Assembly: GCF_001186155.3 (NCBI RefSeq)
Contig: NZ_CP016540.2
Coordinates: 2,396,001-2,460,000, forward strand
From: Planococcus versutus
Lineage (GTDB): Bacteria; Bacillota; Bacilli; Bacillales_A; Planococcaceae
Length of the DNA stretch: 64,000 nt
Reading direction: 5' to 3'
The position numbers and the translations under genes were made by a program. Of this stretch, positions 1 through 8,423 are shown in pieces; positions within the stretch are counted from its first letter, which is position 1; every line of letters begins with the position of its first letter. The notes under the pieces were generated by a model. It had not been told where the DNA came from and made no database searches. It was given only the letters and a program-made list of their open reading frames with translations.

Positions 1-1
1 A

Positions 2-166
2 CACAAAGTACTCGATCCACGAGAAGTTGAACTTCGTCTTGATGAAGATTTTAATGCAATGCTGAATATGATTGGCGAAGGAGCACCCGTATTTTCATTT
101 TATGAACACCAAGTGATGGCAGAAGAACAAACCCCTGAAGAACATACAAGCAAAGAACTTCATTAA
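2..166 (+). CDS. C-terminal fragment of an unidentified protein
   Basis: An open frame enters from the left edge and stops at TAA 164-166, giving the last 54 residues of a protein whose start lies outside the window. The tail is acidic and hydrophilic (ends with TSKELH) and contains a GAPVFSFYEH stretch. I do not recognise the family. It is followed directly by a strong terminator, which supports a real gene end. Confidence 0.55.
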   Translation, partial: HKVLDPREVELRLDEDFNAMLNMIGEGAPVFSFYEHQVMAEEQTPEEHTSKELH

Positions 167-174
167 TCTAGCTA

Positions 175-203
175 AAAAACCCCGTTCTGAGAACGGGGTT
201 TTT
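175..203. terminator. Bidirectional rho-independent terminator
   Basis: A 13-bp perfect stem (arms 175-187 and 191-203) with a TGA loop, A-rich on the left and T-rich on the right. It can end the rightward gene fragment and the leftward monooxygenase gene, whose stop at 205-207 is just outside the stem. Confidence 0.85.
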
Positions 204-204
204 C

Positions 205-1218
205 TTATTCCATCATTTCTGCTAAATATTCATACGACTGCAAACGATCTTCTTGGTAAAAAACCGCTGAATTGACAATGATCTCATTGGCTCTAGTTTT
301 AAGAATAAAATTTTCCAGTTTTTGTTTCACGACTTCCGATGTCCCCACCATCATCGATTCAGAATCCAATTTGTCGCGGAAAATGGCAATTTCACGATCT
401 GTCCACACCTCTTCTAGATTATCAATAGGCGGTTGGAATGTTGTTGGTTCTCCGCGCATCAACGAAAACATTTGTTGCTGTGAAGACGTGGCTAACCACT
501 CAGCGCGTTCTTGCGTTTCCGCAATTATAATATTAACACCCAGCATAGCATATGGTGCGTCTAACGCTTTTGATGGTTTAAAGTTTTGATGATACAACTG
601 CAAAGCTTGCATCATGTAATCCGGTGCAAAATGGCTAGCAAATGAAAACGGTAAGCCTTTTAATGCAGCGAGCTGCGCACTAAATCCACTTGACCCAAGT
701 AGCCAAAGAGGAATTTTCAAATTAGTACCAGGAAAAGCACGAACACGACCAACTGGATTTTCCGAAAAGTAATTTTCCAGTTCAGCTACTTGTTGTGGGA
801 AATCTTCGCCATTGCTCTGTAAACTCCGACGTAGTGCATGAGCTGTCGCTTGATCGCTACCCGGTGCGCGTCCTAATCCTAAATCGATGCGTCCAGGATA
901 AATAGTTTCTAATGTACCAAATTGCTCAGCAATCACAAGCGGTGCGTGATTGGGAAGCATAACCCCACCTGAACCAACACGAATAGACTTTGTCGCCCCT
1001 GCAATATGTCCAATGAGAACCGACGTTGCAGAACTACCAATGCCTGGCATATTATGATGTTCAGCTAACCAATAGCGATTAAACCCTAATTTTTCAACTC
1101 GTTGTGCGAGCTCTACACTATTTTTGAAAGTCTGTGCTGTTTCCGCACCTTCATTAATTGGTGCCAAATCGAGCACAGCTAATGGAATATTTTCGAATTT
1201 CTTAGTTTGCATAACCAT
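205..1218 (-). CDS. LLM-class flavin-dependent oxidoreductase (MsnO8-like)
   Basis: A 337-residue luciferase-like monooxygenase, a TIM-barrel enzyme using reduced flavin. Family marks are VLDLAPI near the N-terminus, [17 protein letters not shown] and [13 protein letters not shown]. These place it in the MsnO8-like group found in many Bacillales and Gram-negatives; the substrate cannot be told from sequence. The frame is open further upstream, but AGGAGTGA lies just before ATG 1218 and the in-frame ATG at 1212 (start [10 protein letters not shown]), so one of these two is the likely start. It appears to be a single-gene transcript ending at the terminator at 175-203. Confidence 0.88.
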   Translation of the reverse strand: MVMQTKKFENIPLAVLDLAPINEGAETAQTFKNSVELAQRVEKLGFNRYWLAEHHNMPGIGSSATSVLIGHIAGATKSIRVGSGGVMLPNHAPLVIAEQFGTLETIYPGRIDLGLGRAPGSDQATAHALRRSLQSNGEDFPQQVAELENYFSENPVGRVRAFPGTNLKIPLWLLGSSGFSAQLAALKGLPFSFASHFAPDYMMQALQLYHQNFKPSKALDAPYAMLGVNIIIAETQERAEWLATSSQQQMFSLMRGEPTTFQPPIDNLEEVWTDREIAIFRDKLDSESMMVGTSEVVKQKLENFILKTRANEIIVNSAVFYQEDRLQSYEYLAEMME

Positions 1219-1545
1219 TTCACTCCTATTCCTCTTCATTGTAGCGATGTTTAACAAAAACATCCTTTCTTCTGCTCAAACAAAGAAAAGCAAAAGCGCC
1301 TGTGTAGATTTGACGGGCACAAGACAAACCGGCAAAACGGTATGTTTTAGTCGCACAGCCAGAGTGGCTGATGATCCCAAGAGTCGGCTATTGATTTGCC
1401 AATTGAATAGTAAAAAAACAGAACATTAACGCACGCATAGCCAAGTCAAGTAATGCGTAGAGTTTACTCTACATATAAACTTATTCTCCTATGCTCAACT
1501 TTTAGACACAATTAAAAATAAAACGGTAGACATCGCTGTTTGTGA

Positions 1546-1573
1546 TTGACATTCTCAATTAGCACTTTATAAT
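1546..1573 (+). promoter_or_regulatory. Consensus sigma-A promoter of the iron ABC transporter operon
   Basis: TTGACA at 1546-1551, a 16-bp spacer, and TATAAT at 1568-1573. Both hexamers match consensus exactly. The likely start of transcription is near 1580, inside the Fur-like site. Confidence 0.8.
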
Positions 1574-1580
1574 TGAGGTT

Positions 1581-1599
1581 GAGAATGGTTTTCATTTAA
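1581..1599 (+). promoter_or_regulatory. Fur-box-like operator
   Basis: GAGAATGGTTTTCATTTAA matches the classical 19-bp Fur box at 12 of 19 positions and keeps the GAAT..TTCATT core. It sits right at the expected transcription start, where a repressor would block initiation. The TTCTCAATT/AATTGAG half-sites at 1552-1560, 1571-1576 and 1601-1609 surround it and may extend the site. That Fur binds here is inferred from the downstream genes. Confidence 0.65.
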
Positions 1600-1632
1600 C
1601 TTCTCAATTACATACTAAAAGGAGAGACATTC

Positions 1633-2703
1633 ATGAAAAAATCCTTATACTTCATTTTGGCATTGTTACTGCTTGTTTTAGCAGCATGTGGCAATAACGA
1701 GGCATCTGAGCCAACAAAAGATGATGCGCCGGAAGAAGAAGCAACAGAAAGTACAGAAGTTAACCTATATACAGCAAGACATTACGATGTAGACGACGAA
1801 CTTTATAAAAAATTCGAAGAAGAAACAGGCGTTAAAGTAAACTTAATCAAAGGTGACGCAGATGAGCTTCTTGAACGCATCAAACGCGAAGGAGACGGCA
1901 CAGAAGCTGATTTATTCTTAACAGCAGATGCTGGACGTTTATACCGCGCCAAGGAAGATGGTTTGTTACAAGCTGTATCAAGTGATTTATTAGAAGAGCA
2001 AATCCCTGAAAACTATCGTGACACTGATCAAATGTGGTACGGTTTAACAAAACGTGCACGAATTATGGTTTATAATGAAGATACTGTAAAACCTGAAGAC
2101 TTATCAACATATGAAGCATTGACAGAAGACGAGTGGAATGGCCGTGTGTTAATTCGCGGTTCTGAAAATATTTACAACCAATCTTTACTCGCTTCATTTA
2201 TCGAAATTGAAGGTGAAGAAAAAGCCAAAGAATGGGCTGCAGGACTTGTCAATAACTTTGCACGCGATCCTGAAGGCGGAGATCGTGACCAAGCAAAAGC
2301 AATTGCAGCTGGAATTGGCGATGTTGCGATTATGAACAGTTATTACTTTGGTCAAATGTTAAATTCTGAAGATCCAGCTGAAGTTGAAATTGCAGAAGGT
2401 CTAGGCATCTTCTTCCCGAACCAAGAAACAACCGGTACTCATGTTAACGTTAGTGGTGCAGGTGTTGTAAAAACGTCAAAAAATAAAGAAAATGCAATTA
2501 AATTACTTGAGTTTTTGTCAGCTCCTGATGCACAAGAAACATTTGCAGAAGCAAACTACGAATACCCAGTAAACGAAGCAGTTGAACCTTCTGAGTTGCT
2601 TAAATCATGGGGTGATTTTAAAGAGCAAGATATCCCACTTTCTGCACTAGGAGACAATAATGCTAAGTCAATTTTGATCTTTAACGAGGTAGGCTGGAAA
2701 TAA
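1633..2703 (+). CDS. Ferric iron ABC transporter substrate-binding lipoprotein (FutA/FbpA-like)
   Basis: A 356-residue extracellular lipoprotein that captures Fe(III) and delivers it to the permease. The signal peptide ends in the lipobox LAAC with Cys19 as the lipidated residue. After an acidic linker the mature domain starts with NLYTARHYD (48-52 region), and tyrosines YY at 237-238 lie in the NSYYFGQM motif that supplies iron ligands in the FutA family. Length fits the family. The start is set by AAAGGAGAGACATTC before ATG. It is first in the operon, behind the Fur-like site. Confidence 0.9.
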   Translation: MKKSLYFILALLLLVLAACGNNEASEPTKDDAPEEEATESTEVNLYTARHYDVDDELYKKFEEETGVKVNLIKGDADELLERIKREGDGTEADLFLTADAGRLYRAKEDGLLQAVSSDLLEEQIPENYRDTDQMWYGLTKRARIMVYNEDTVKPEDLSTYEALTEDEWNGRVLIRGSENIYNQSLLASFIEIEGEEKAKEWAAGLVNNFARDPEGGDRDQAKAIAAGIGDVAIMNSYYFGQMLNSEDPAEVEIAEGLGIFFPNQETTGTHVNVSGAGVVKTSKNKENAIKLLEFLSAPDAQETFAEANYEYPVNEAVEPSELLKSWGDFKEQDIPLSALGDNNAKSILIFNEVGWK

Positions 2704-2715
2704 TCAACGAGATCT

Positions 2716-2750
2716 TCCCTTGCTGTAGTTTTTAACGGCAAGGGATTTCT
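2716..2750 (+). terminator. Intra-operon hairpin (attenuator or stabiliser)
   Basis: TCCCTTGC (2716-2723) pairs with GCAAGGGA (2738-2745), followed by TTTCT. The hairpin lies between the binding-protein gene and the permease gene. Such elements often let the binding protein be made in excess; here that role is inference. Confidence 0.55.
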
Positions 2751-2775
2751 AGCGATTGGAAAGGCGGCTAAAGCC

Positions 2776-4407
2776 ATGCAAAGAAGGTTAGCAAATATAA
2801 ACGTTTGGACGGTTGCAGCTTTAGTCATTATCGCTGCCTTGTTTTTGCCAAACATGACGATTGTGACAGGTTTATTTACTCCATCTAATGAAAATTGGGA
2901 GCATATGAAGGAATTTGTTCTTTGGTCCTTTGTTCAAAACTCCTTGATTCTTGTGGTAGCTACTGCTATTTCAACGATTTTCATTGGGCTAAGCCTGGCT
3001 TGGCTAATTGCTCAGTATCAGTTCCCTTTCAGAAAATTTTTAAAATGGGCACTGATTCTTCCGCTTTCCATTCCGCCATTTATTGGAGCCTATACGTATC
3101 ATGGAATATTTAACTACACGGGAGTTATCCAAACGACACTTCGTGAAAAGTTCGATATGGAACTAAATCCTGCTCATTTCGATATCATGAATTTGCCAGG
3201 AGCCATTTTCATTTATACGGTTTTCTTATATCCTTACGTTTATACCATCACGCAAGTTTTTCTTGCGCAGCAATCTGCTTCGTTAATCGAAAGCACACGA
3301 CTACTAGGCAAAGGTCCATGGCGCACATTTTTCCAAGTAGTTGTTCCGATATCGCGAATTTCTATAATTGCGGGTGCTAGTTTAGTGGTTTTAGAGGTGT
3401 TGAATGATTATGGAGTCGTGAAATATTATGGCATTCAGACGTTTACAACAGCGATTTTCCAATCGTGGTTTGGGTTAGGAGATATCGAAACTTCTATTAA
3501 ACTTGCAGCTTCTTTAATGGGATTTGTTATTTTGATTTTACTGATTGAAAAAATTCTTCGTGGCAGACGCCAATATAGCTATTCTTCCACTAAAGTTCGG
3601 CCATTGCCGCTCATTAAGTTAACCGGCTGGAAAGCATTTGCTGCCGCAAGCTATGGTTTAGGAATCTTGTCAGTAGGATTTTTCATTCCCATTGCGCAAC
3701 TAGTCGATTGGACGATTTTAACTTTCGGAACCATTCCAGTCGATGAATTTTTATCCTACATTAGAAACTCAGTCTTTGTAGCAGGATTTAGTGCTGCAAC
3801 GATTATTGTTTTCGCCTTGATTGTCGGCAATTTCGCACGTCTTGTCCAAGGACGAGTAGCTAAATTATTGCCGAAACTAACGGTTCTCGGTTATTCTATT
3901 CCTGGAGCTGTTATTGCAGTCGCTGTCGTTACTGCTTTTGTGGCATTAGATGAATTTTTAGCACCTCTTTACAAACTAGCAGGCATGAATACGACACTTG
4001 TACTGAGCGTCAGCATTATCTTGCTCGTAACAGCTTATATCATTCGTTTCTTTGCCATTGGGTATAGTTCGATTGAGACTGGTTATGATAAAATCGGAAC
4101 CGACTTCCAAGATGCTTCGCGGCTTCTGGGAGCAGGACTTACAAGAACATTCTTTAAAGTAGATATGCCAATGATGAAAGGCGCAATCATTAGCGGATTT
4201 ATTCTAGTCTTTATCGATGTATTAAAAGAAATCCCACTAACTTTAATTTTAAGACCATTTAACTTTGATACACTATCTACGAAAGCTTTCCAGTACGCGA
4301 GCGATGAAAAGATCATGGAAGCTTCTCAAGCTTCTTTATTGATTGTTGGTATCAGTGCTCTGGCAATTGTGGTCTTTTATAAGTTTTTGGAAAAGGAGTT
4401 GGATTAA
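2776..4407 (+). CDS. Ferric iron ABC transporter permease (FbpB-like, two fused permease domains)
   Basis: A 543-residue inner-membrane protein with about twelve hydrophobic segments arranged as two BPD_transp_1 modules. Each module carries an EAA-type cytoplasmic loop that docks the ATPase: ESTRLLGKGPWRTFF near residues 173-187 and QDASRLLGAGLTRTFF near 443-458. Fused double-module permeases are normal for the FbpB/ThiP group. The start ATG 2776 has only a weak GGAAAGG upstream, so translation may partly depend on the preceding gene. The ATPase gene begins one base after its stop. Confidence 0.9.
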   Translation: MQRRLANINVWTVAALVIIAALFLPNMTIVTGLFTPSNENWEHMKEFVLWSFVQNSLILVVATAISTIFIGLSLAWLIAQYQFPFRKFLKWALILPLSIPPFIGAYTYHGIFNYTGVIQTTLREKFDMELNPAHFDIMNLPGAIFIYTVFLYPYVYTITQVFLAQQSASLIESTRLLGKGPWRTFFQVVVPISRISIIAGASLVVLEVLNDYGVVKYYGIQTFTTAIFQSWFGLGDIETSIKLAASLMGFVILILLIEKILRGRRQYSYSSTKVRPLPLIKLTGWKAFAAASYGLGILSVGFFIPIAQLVDWTILTFGTIPVDEFLSYIRNSVFVAGFSAATIIVFALIVGNFARLVQGRVAKLLPKLTVLGYSIPGAVIAVAVVTAFVALDEFLAPLYKLAGMNTTLVLSVSIILLVTAYIIRFFAIGYSSIETGYDKIGTDFQDASRLLGAGLTRTFFKVDMPMMKGAIISGFILVFIDVLKEIPLTLILRPFNFDTLSTKAFQYASDEKIMEASQASLLIVGISALAIVVFYKFLEKELD

Positions 4408-4408
4408 T

Positions 4409-5155
4409 ATGTTCGTAACCATTGAAAATCTCTGTTTTTCTTATCCAAACACAAAAGCAGTTGCACTTGATAACTTTTCTTTAGAGATTGAAAAAGGAGA
4501 AGTCATTTCCATTCTTGGCCGAAGCGGTAGCGGGAAAAGTACCGTTCTTCGTCTTCTTGCTGGCCTTGAAAATCCTTCACTCGGAACAGTAACGATTCAA
4601 GATCAAGTTTTATGTGATGAAAAAACATTTATACAGCCTGAAAAAAGAGGGATCGGCATGGTGTTTCAGGATTATGCATTATTTCCTCACATGACAGTTG
4701 CCGATAATATTTTGTTTGGACTGTTTCGCATGAAAAAAGCGGACAAAAAGAAACGACTTCAAGAAGTATTAGAGCTAGTTGAATTAGAAGGCTATGAAAA
4801 GCGGTATCCTCACCAATTAAGTGGTGGGCAACAACAGCGTGTGGCAATTGCCCGAGCGCTTGCGCCTAATCCTCATCTTCTCTTGCTTGATGAGCCATTT
4901 AGCAATTTGGATGCAGAGTTACAAGAAAAAATACGGAAAGAATTGCGTGACATTCTAAAAAAAGCGAACATTACTTCTATTTTTGTGACACATGACGAAA
5001 AAGATGCACATATTTTAGCAGATCGGATTGTTAAAATTAAAAATGGTCACACTGACTTTATAGGTCGCCCGTGTGATTTACTCGACGTATACCGTCAAGA
5101 AGGTCACAGTGAAACTGCTGTTCCACTAGAAGAAAAACAATTAATGCATAGCTAA
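4409..5155 (+). CDS. Ferric iron ABC transporter ATP-binding protein (FbpC-like)
   Basis: A 248-residue ABC ATPase that powers iron import. Walker A GRSGSGKST is at 37-45, the signature LSGGQQQR and Walker B LLLLDEP follow, then the H-loop VTHDE. It is shorter than the classical ~350-residue FbpC because it lacks the long C-terminal regulatory domain. ATG 4409 follows AAAAGGAG and starts one base after the permease stop, so the two are translationally linked. A longer open frame upstream overlaps the permease and is unlikely to be used. Confidence 0.9.
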   Translation: MFVTIENLCFSYPNTKAVALDNFSLEIEKGEVISILGRSGSGKSTVLRLLAGLENPSLGTVTIQDQVLCDEKTFIQPEKRGIGMVFQDYALFPHMTVADNILFGLFRMKKADKKKRLQEVLELVELEGYEKRYPHQLSGGQQQRVAIARALAPNPHLLLLDEPFSNLDAELQEKIRKELRDILKKANITSIFVTHDEKDAHILADRIVKIKNGHTDFIGRPCDLLDVYRQEGHSETAVPLEEKQLMHS

Positions 5156-5159
5156 AAAT

Positions 5160-5205
5160 AGCCAACTCTCTTTTATTTACTAAAAGAAGGTTGGCTGTTT
5201 TTTGT
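5160..5205. terminator. Bidirectional terminator between the iron operon and the malic enzyme gene
   Basis: AGCCAAC (5160-5166) pairs with GTTGGCT (5190-5196), with an inner CTTTTA/TAAAAG helix. A T-run follows on the right and an A-run precedes on the left, so it can serve both converging genes. Confidence 0.85.
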
Positions 5206-5207
5206 TA

Positions 5208-6455
5208 TTACGAATTATGATTTTCTCCAATTGTTGATAAACTCGCTGTCTTTTGCATCACATCTTCTGTTTCAATGGTTTTGCGTGCCACACCTGTTTC
5301 GATAGCAGCTTTAGCAACTGCTGCAGCTACAGCCGAAGCTACACGTAAATCGAATGGCTTTGGAATAACGTAATCCTCATGAAGCTCATTTGTCTCAAGC
5401 AAGCCTGCAATGGCTTCGACTGCAGCGATTTTCATTGCATCATTAATATCTGTCGCCAATACATCCAGTGCGCCTCTAAAAAGTCCGGGGAATGCTAAAA
5501 CGTTATTCACTTGGTTTGGAAAATCAGAACGCCCTGTTCCAACAACTTTTGCACCAGCTTTTTTCGCTAAATGTGGCAGAATTTCAGGATTCGGATTAGC
5601 CATTGCAAAAATAATTGCATCACGATTCATTGAACGTACCATGTCTTCAGTCAATGCGCCTTCTGCTGAAACGCCAATGAAAATGTCTGCTCCTTGAATG
5701 ACATCGGCAAGTTGACCTTGGTTGCGTTCATAATTGCTCATTTCAGCCACTTCTTCTTTAAATGGATTCATGCCGTGGGGACGTCCTTTATAGATAGCAC
5801 CTTTAGTATCACACATAATCAACTGTCCAAACCCAAACTTACTTAGTAATTTAACGATAGCAATTCCCGCAGCTCCTGCGCCGTTGACTACAACTTTGGT
5901 TTCTTGCACGTCTTTGCCTACCAATTTCAACGCGTTGATCAACCCAGCAAGTGTCACAATTGCCGTGCCGTGTTGATCATCATGAAATACAGGAATGCCC
6001 ATTTCTTTTTTCAGCCTTTCTTCCACAATAAAACAAGTAGGAGCTGAAATGTCTTCGAGATTGACTCCGCCAAATCCAGGTTCGAGCAACTTTACCGTTT
6101 GAATAATCAACTCAGCATCCGTTGTATCCAAACATATTGGAAACGCATCGACACCCGCGAATTCCTTAAACAGCACAGCCTTGCCTTCCATTACAGGTAA
6201 CGATGCAAGAGGTCCGATATTGCCTAAACCTAGAACAGCAGTTCCATCTGTGACAACGGCTACCATATTGCTCTTCATCGTGTACTCATGAACCTTTGAT
6301 GGATCTGCAGCAATTTCTCTACAAGGTTCAGCTACTCCTGGAGAATAAGCAAGACTCAAGTCTCTTTCGTTTTCCACCGCCACTTTTGAACGAATCTCTA
6401 GTTTGCCTTGATGCATTCTATGCAATTGCAGCGAATCACTCTTTAAATTGGACAT
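5208..6455 (-). CDS. ytsJ: Malic enzyme (YtsJ-type, oxidative decarboxylation of malate to pyruvate)
   Basis: A 415-residue short bacterial malic enzyme. Visible marks are [42 protein letters not shown], the metal-binding [21 protein letters not shown] and the Rossmann [11 protein letters not shown]. The whole pattern is that of the YtsJ group, which mostly uses NADP and balances NADPH and pyruvate in Bacillus; cofactor choice here is inferred. The start ATG 6455 is chosen because AAGGAG lies nine bases upstream, whereas the upstream ATG at 6464 abuts the same site. It lies downstream of the LacI-controlled cluster with a 178-bp gap, so it may or may not be co-transcribed. Confidence 0.92.
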   Translation of the reverse strand: MSNLKSDSLQLHRMHQGKLEIRSKVAVENERDLSLAYSPGVAEPCREIAADPSKVHEYTMKSNMVAVVTDGTAVLGLGNIGPLASLPVMEGKAVLFKEFAGVDAFPICLDTTDAELIIQTVKLLEPGFGGVNLEDISAPTCFIVEERLKKEMGIPVFHDDQHGTAIVTLAGLINALKLVGKDVQETKVVVNGAGAAGIAIVKLLSKFGFGQLIMCDTKGAIYKGRPHGMNPFKEEVAEMSNYERNQGQLADVIQGADIFIGVSAEGALTEDMVRSMNRDAIIFAMANPNPEILPHLAKKAGAKVVGTGRSDFPNQVNNVLAFPGLFRGALDVLATDINDAMKIAAVEAIAGLLETNELHEDYVIPKPFDLRVASAVAAAVAKAAIETGVARKTIETEDVMQKTASLSTIGENHNS

Positions 6456-6633
6456 TTGCCTCATCTCCTTCTATTCATAATTGTTTATTATATAGCGTAT
6501 TCACATAATAAAAAGAGTTTTCACTTATTTTAGATATTATTCAGACTTTAGGCGGATAAGACGATCGAGTATGATCATTTGATAAATTTACTAACTTAAG
6601 GAGCAGTAAAATTCTCTCTTTCTTTTTTTAGAG

Positions 6634-7398
6634 TTAAATAGCAGTCCAGCCTCCATCTACTTTAATGGTTTCACCTGTTACAAAATTAGCTAAGTTTGAC
6701 GCTAAATACAGGACTGCTCCCGAAATATCTTCAGGTTGCGCCAAACCATCAAGTAAAATTCTCCTGTCAACATCGTTTTTAAACTCTTTATTTTCAAACA
6801 TCTTTGCAGTAAACTCTGTTTCTATAAACGTCGGTGCCACCGCATTCACTCGTATTCCTTGCTGTGCCCATTCAACAGCTAAAGCTTTTGTCAGCTGAAC
6901 CAATCCACCTTTACTTGAACAATAAGCTGCTCGCTTTACATAGCCAACAAACGCCATTTGTGAAGCAATATTTATAATACGTCCATTTTTTTGTTCGAGC
7001 ATATAACGAGCTGCTGCTTGACTAGCAAAGAATGCCGTTTTCAAATTCAAATCTAACACTGTATCCCAATCAGCTTCGGTAACTTCCATAGCCGGTTTGG
7101 CAATATTGATACCTGCATTGTTAATTAGTACATCGATCGTTCCAAACTCAGCCGCTGCTTGATCAATCAACGTTCTTACTTCTTCAATACTACTCAAGTC
7201 ACCACACACAGCCATGCATTTGGAATTGTGTTTTTGTAATTCTGTTAAGGTAGCTGTAAGGTCTTTTTGATTTCTACCAGATATCACTACATTGGCTTGT
7301 AACTTCGCGAAAGTTAACGCAATATCTTTGCCAATTCCTTTGCTACTTCCAGTAACAATCACGGTTTTGTTTTTCAGTTCAGAAAAGTAATTGCTCAT
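6634..7398 (-). CDS. SDR-family oxidoreductase
   Basis: A 254-residue short-chain dehydrogenase/reductase. The cofactor motif TGSSKGIG is near residues 16-23, NNAG follows, and the catalytic Tyr-x3-Lys is in AAYCSSKGG; the C-terminal GETIKVDGGW is typical. It resembles 3-oxoacyl-ACP reductase and gluconate 5-dehydrogenase annotations, which do not fix the substrate. ATG 7398 follows AAAGGGAGG and overlaps the stop of the upstream dehydrogenase gene by one base (TAATG), so the two enzymes are translationally coupled. It probably oxidises or reduces an intermediate of the same pathway as its neighbours. Confidence 0.88.
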   Translation of the reverse strand: MSNYFSELKNKTVIVTGSSKGIGKDIALTFAKLQANVVISGRNQKDLTATLTELQKHNSKCMAVCGDLSSIEEVRTLIDQAAAEFGTIDVLINNAGINIAKPAMEVTEADWDTVLDLNLKTAFFASQAAARYMLEQKNGRIINIASQMAFVGYVKRAAYCSSKGGLVQLTKALAVEWAQQGIRVNAVAPTFIETEFTAKMFENKEFKNDVDRRILLDGLAQPEDISGAVLYLASNLANFVTGETIKVDGGWTAI

Positions 7399-8339
7399 TA
7401 TAAATTCCCTCCCTTTAAATCGTTTTTCAAAAAGTGAATCAAGGTCTGTTCGCGCTCTTCGTTTAACATTGCTGAAACCTCGGGCTCCCACAAATAAAAG
7501 CCTTGCCCGGTTTTATCGCCTAATTTGTTTTCCTCTACGAGTTGAGTCAAGATTTTACCAGATTGCTGATCTGTTGATAATTCTTCAAATAAGTAATTAG
7601 AGATTGCTGAAAAAACATCCAATCCCCCCATGTCCGCTGACATCAATGGACCAGTTATCGGCAAACGACGCCCAATGCTGTACGTTACAGCTGCATCAAT
7701 ATCTTCTTTTGAAGCCGCTCCAGCATCTAGCAATGCTTGTGCTTCCCGAAATAAAGCATATTGCAGTCGATTGCCAATAAATCCTGGAATTTCTTTATGC
7801 AGCAACACCGCTTTCTTATTCATCTTTTTCAACACTGTCATGGCTCGTGCTACTGTTTTTTCATGTGTATGTTCTCCTTTAACAACTTCTACTAAAGGAA
7901 TAAGATGGGCCGGATTCCAAAAATGTGTAACAACAAAACGTTCAGGATGTTTCATATCAGCTGCTAGTAAACTCGGTTTAAAACCTGAAGTATTGCTCGC
8001 AATAACTACATCGTCTTCTACTAAGGTTTCAAGTTTATTGTATAGCTCTTTTTTTAAATCTAAAACTTCAGGAACTACTTCTACAATAAAAGTCGCTTCT
8101 AACACAGCTTCTTCTAAAAAAGTGGTAAAAGTAATCCGTGTTCTAATTTCTTTTGCTTGTTTTGCAGTGAACAACTCGTTTTCAACCATGACTTCTAATT
8201 TTTTGCCTAAGCCTTTGTCAGCGTTTTCAATATCTTGTTGATTTATCCCATATACTTTCACAAATTGATTGCCCCATGCTGCTGACAACGCAATCGAATG
8301 TCCCATCGTACCTGCTCCAAGAATCGAAATTTTTTCCAT
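7398..8339 (-). CDS. 3-hydroxyacyl-CoA dehydrogenase family protein, short form
   Basis: A 313-residue NAD-dependent dehydrogenase with Rossmann GAGTMGHSIA at 7-16, IASNTSGF, the catalytic THFWNPAHLIPLVEVV segment and a C-terminal 3HCDH helical domain (PGFIGNRLQYALFREA). The short architecture is shared with 3-hydroxybutyryl-CoA, L-gulonate 3- and carnitine dehydrogenases. FWNPAH replaces the FFNPAP of standard acyl-CoA enzymes, and no thiolase or hydratase gene is nearby, so a free hydroxy-acid substrate is plausible. ATG 8339 has AAGGAG eight bases upstream; the GTG at 8348 lies too close to it. Confidence 0.85.
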   Translation of the reverse strand: MEKISILGAGTMGHSIALSAAWGNQFVKVYGINQQDIENADKGLGKKLEVMVENELFTAKQAKEIRTRITFTTFLEEAVLEATFIVEVVPEVLDLKKELYNKLETLVEDDVVIASNTSGFKPSLLAADMKHPERFVVTHFWNPAHLIPLVEVVKGEHTHEKTVARAMTVLKKMNKKAVLLHKEIPGFIGNRLQYALFREAQALLDAGAASKEDIDAAVTYSIGRRLPITGPLMSADMGGLDVFSAISNYLFEELSTDQQSGKILTQLVEENKLGDKTGQGFYLWEPEVSAMLNEEREQTLIHFLKNDLKGGNL

Positions 8340-8374
8340 TGCGTTCACTCCTTTAGCTCCTCATCGTACAATAC

Positions 8375-8419
8375 AAATTGCCCAACAAACTGTTAGTCAC
8401 TGTGTTTGCTGGGCAATTT
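8375..8419 (-). terminator. Intergenic 16-bp hairpin in the catabolic cluster
   Basis: Arms 8375-8390 and 8404-8419 pair over 16 positions with one A/C mismatch. It lies between the permease and dehydrogenase genes. On the transcribed strand only a weak T-run follows, so it may be a leaky terminator or a processing and stability element. Confidence 0.55.
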
Positions 8420-8423
8420 AATC

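Larger units (their letters stand above)
1219..1632. other. Intergenic region with a GC-richer block and the iron-transporter promoter
   Basis: 414 bp between divergent genes. The right end holds the promoter and Fur-like site listed separately. At about 1281-1430 there is a block more GC-rich than its surroundings, with a short hairpin (AGCC AGAGT GGCT near 1358-1370) and no convincing reading frame. It resembles the decayed intergenic repeats seen in Bacillales, but I cannot match it to the other repeats in this window. Confidence 0.4.

Noticed and set aside
7630..8241. 203-codon open frame antisense to the 3HCDH-type gene
   Set aside because: Serine-rich shadow frame caused by codon usage of the real gene on the other strand; no ribosome binding site.
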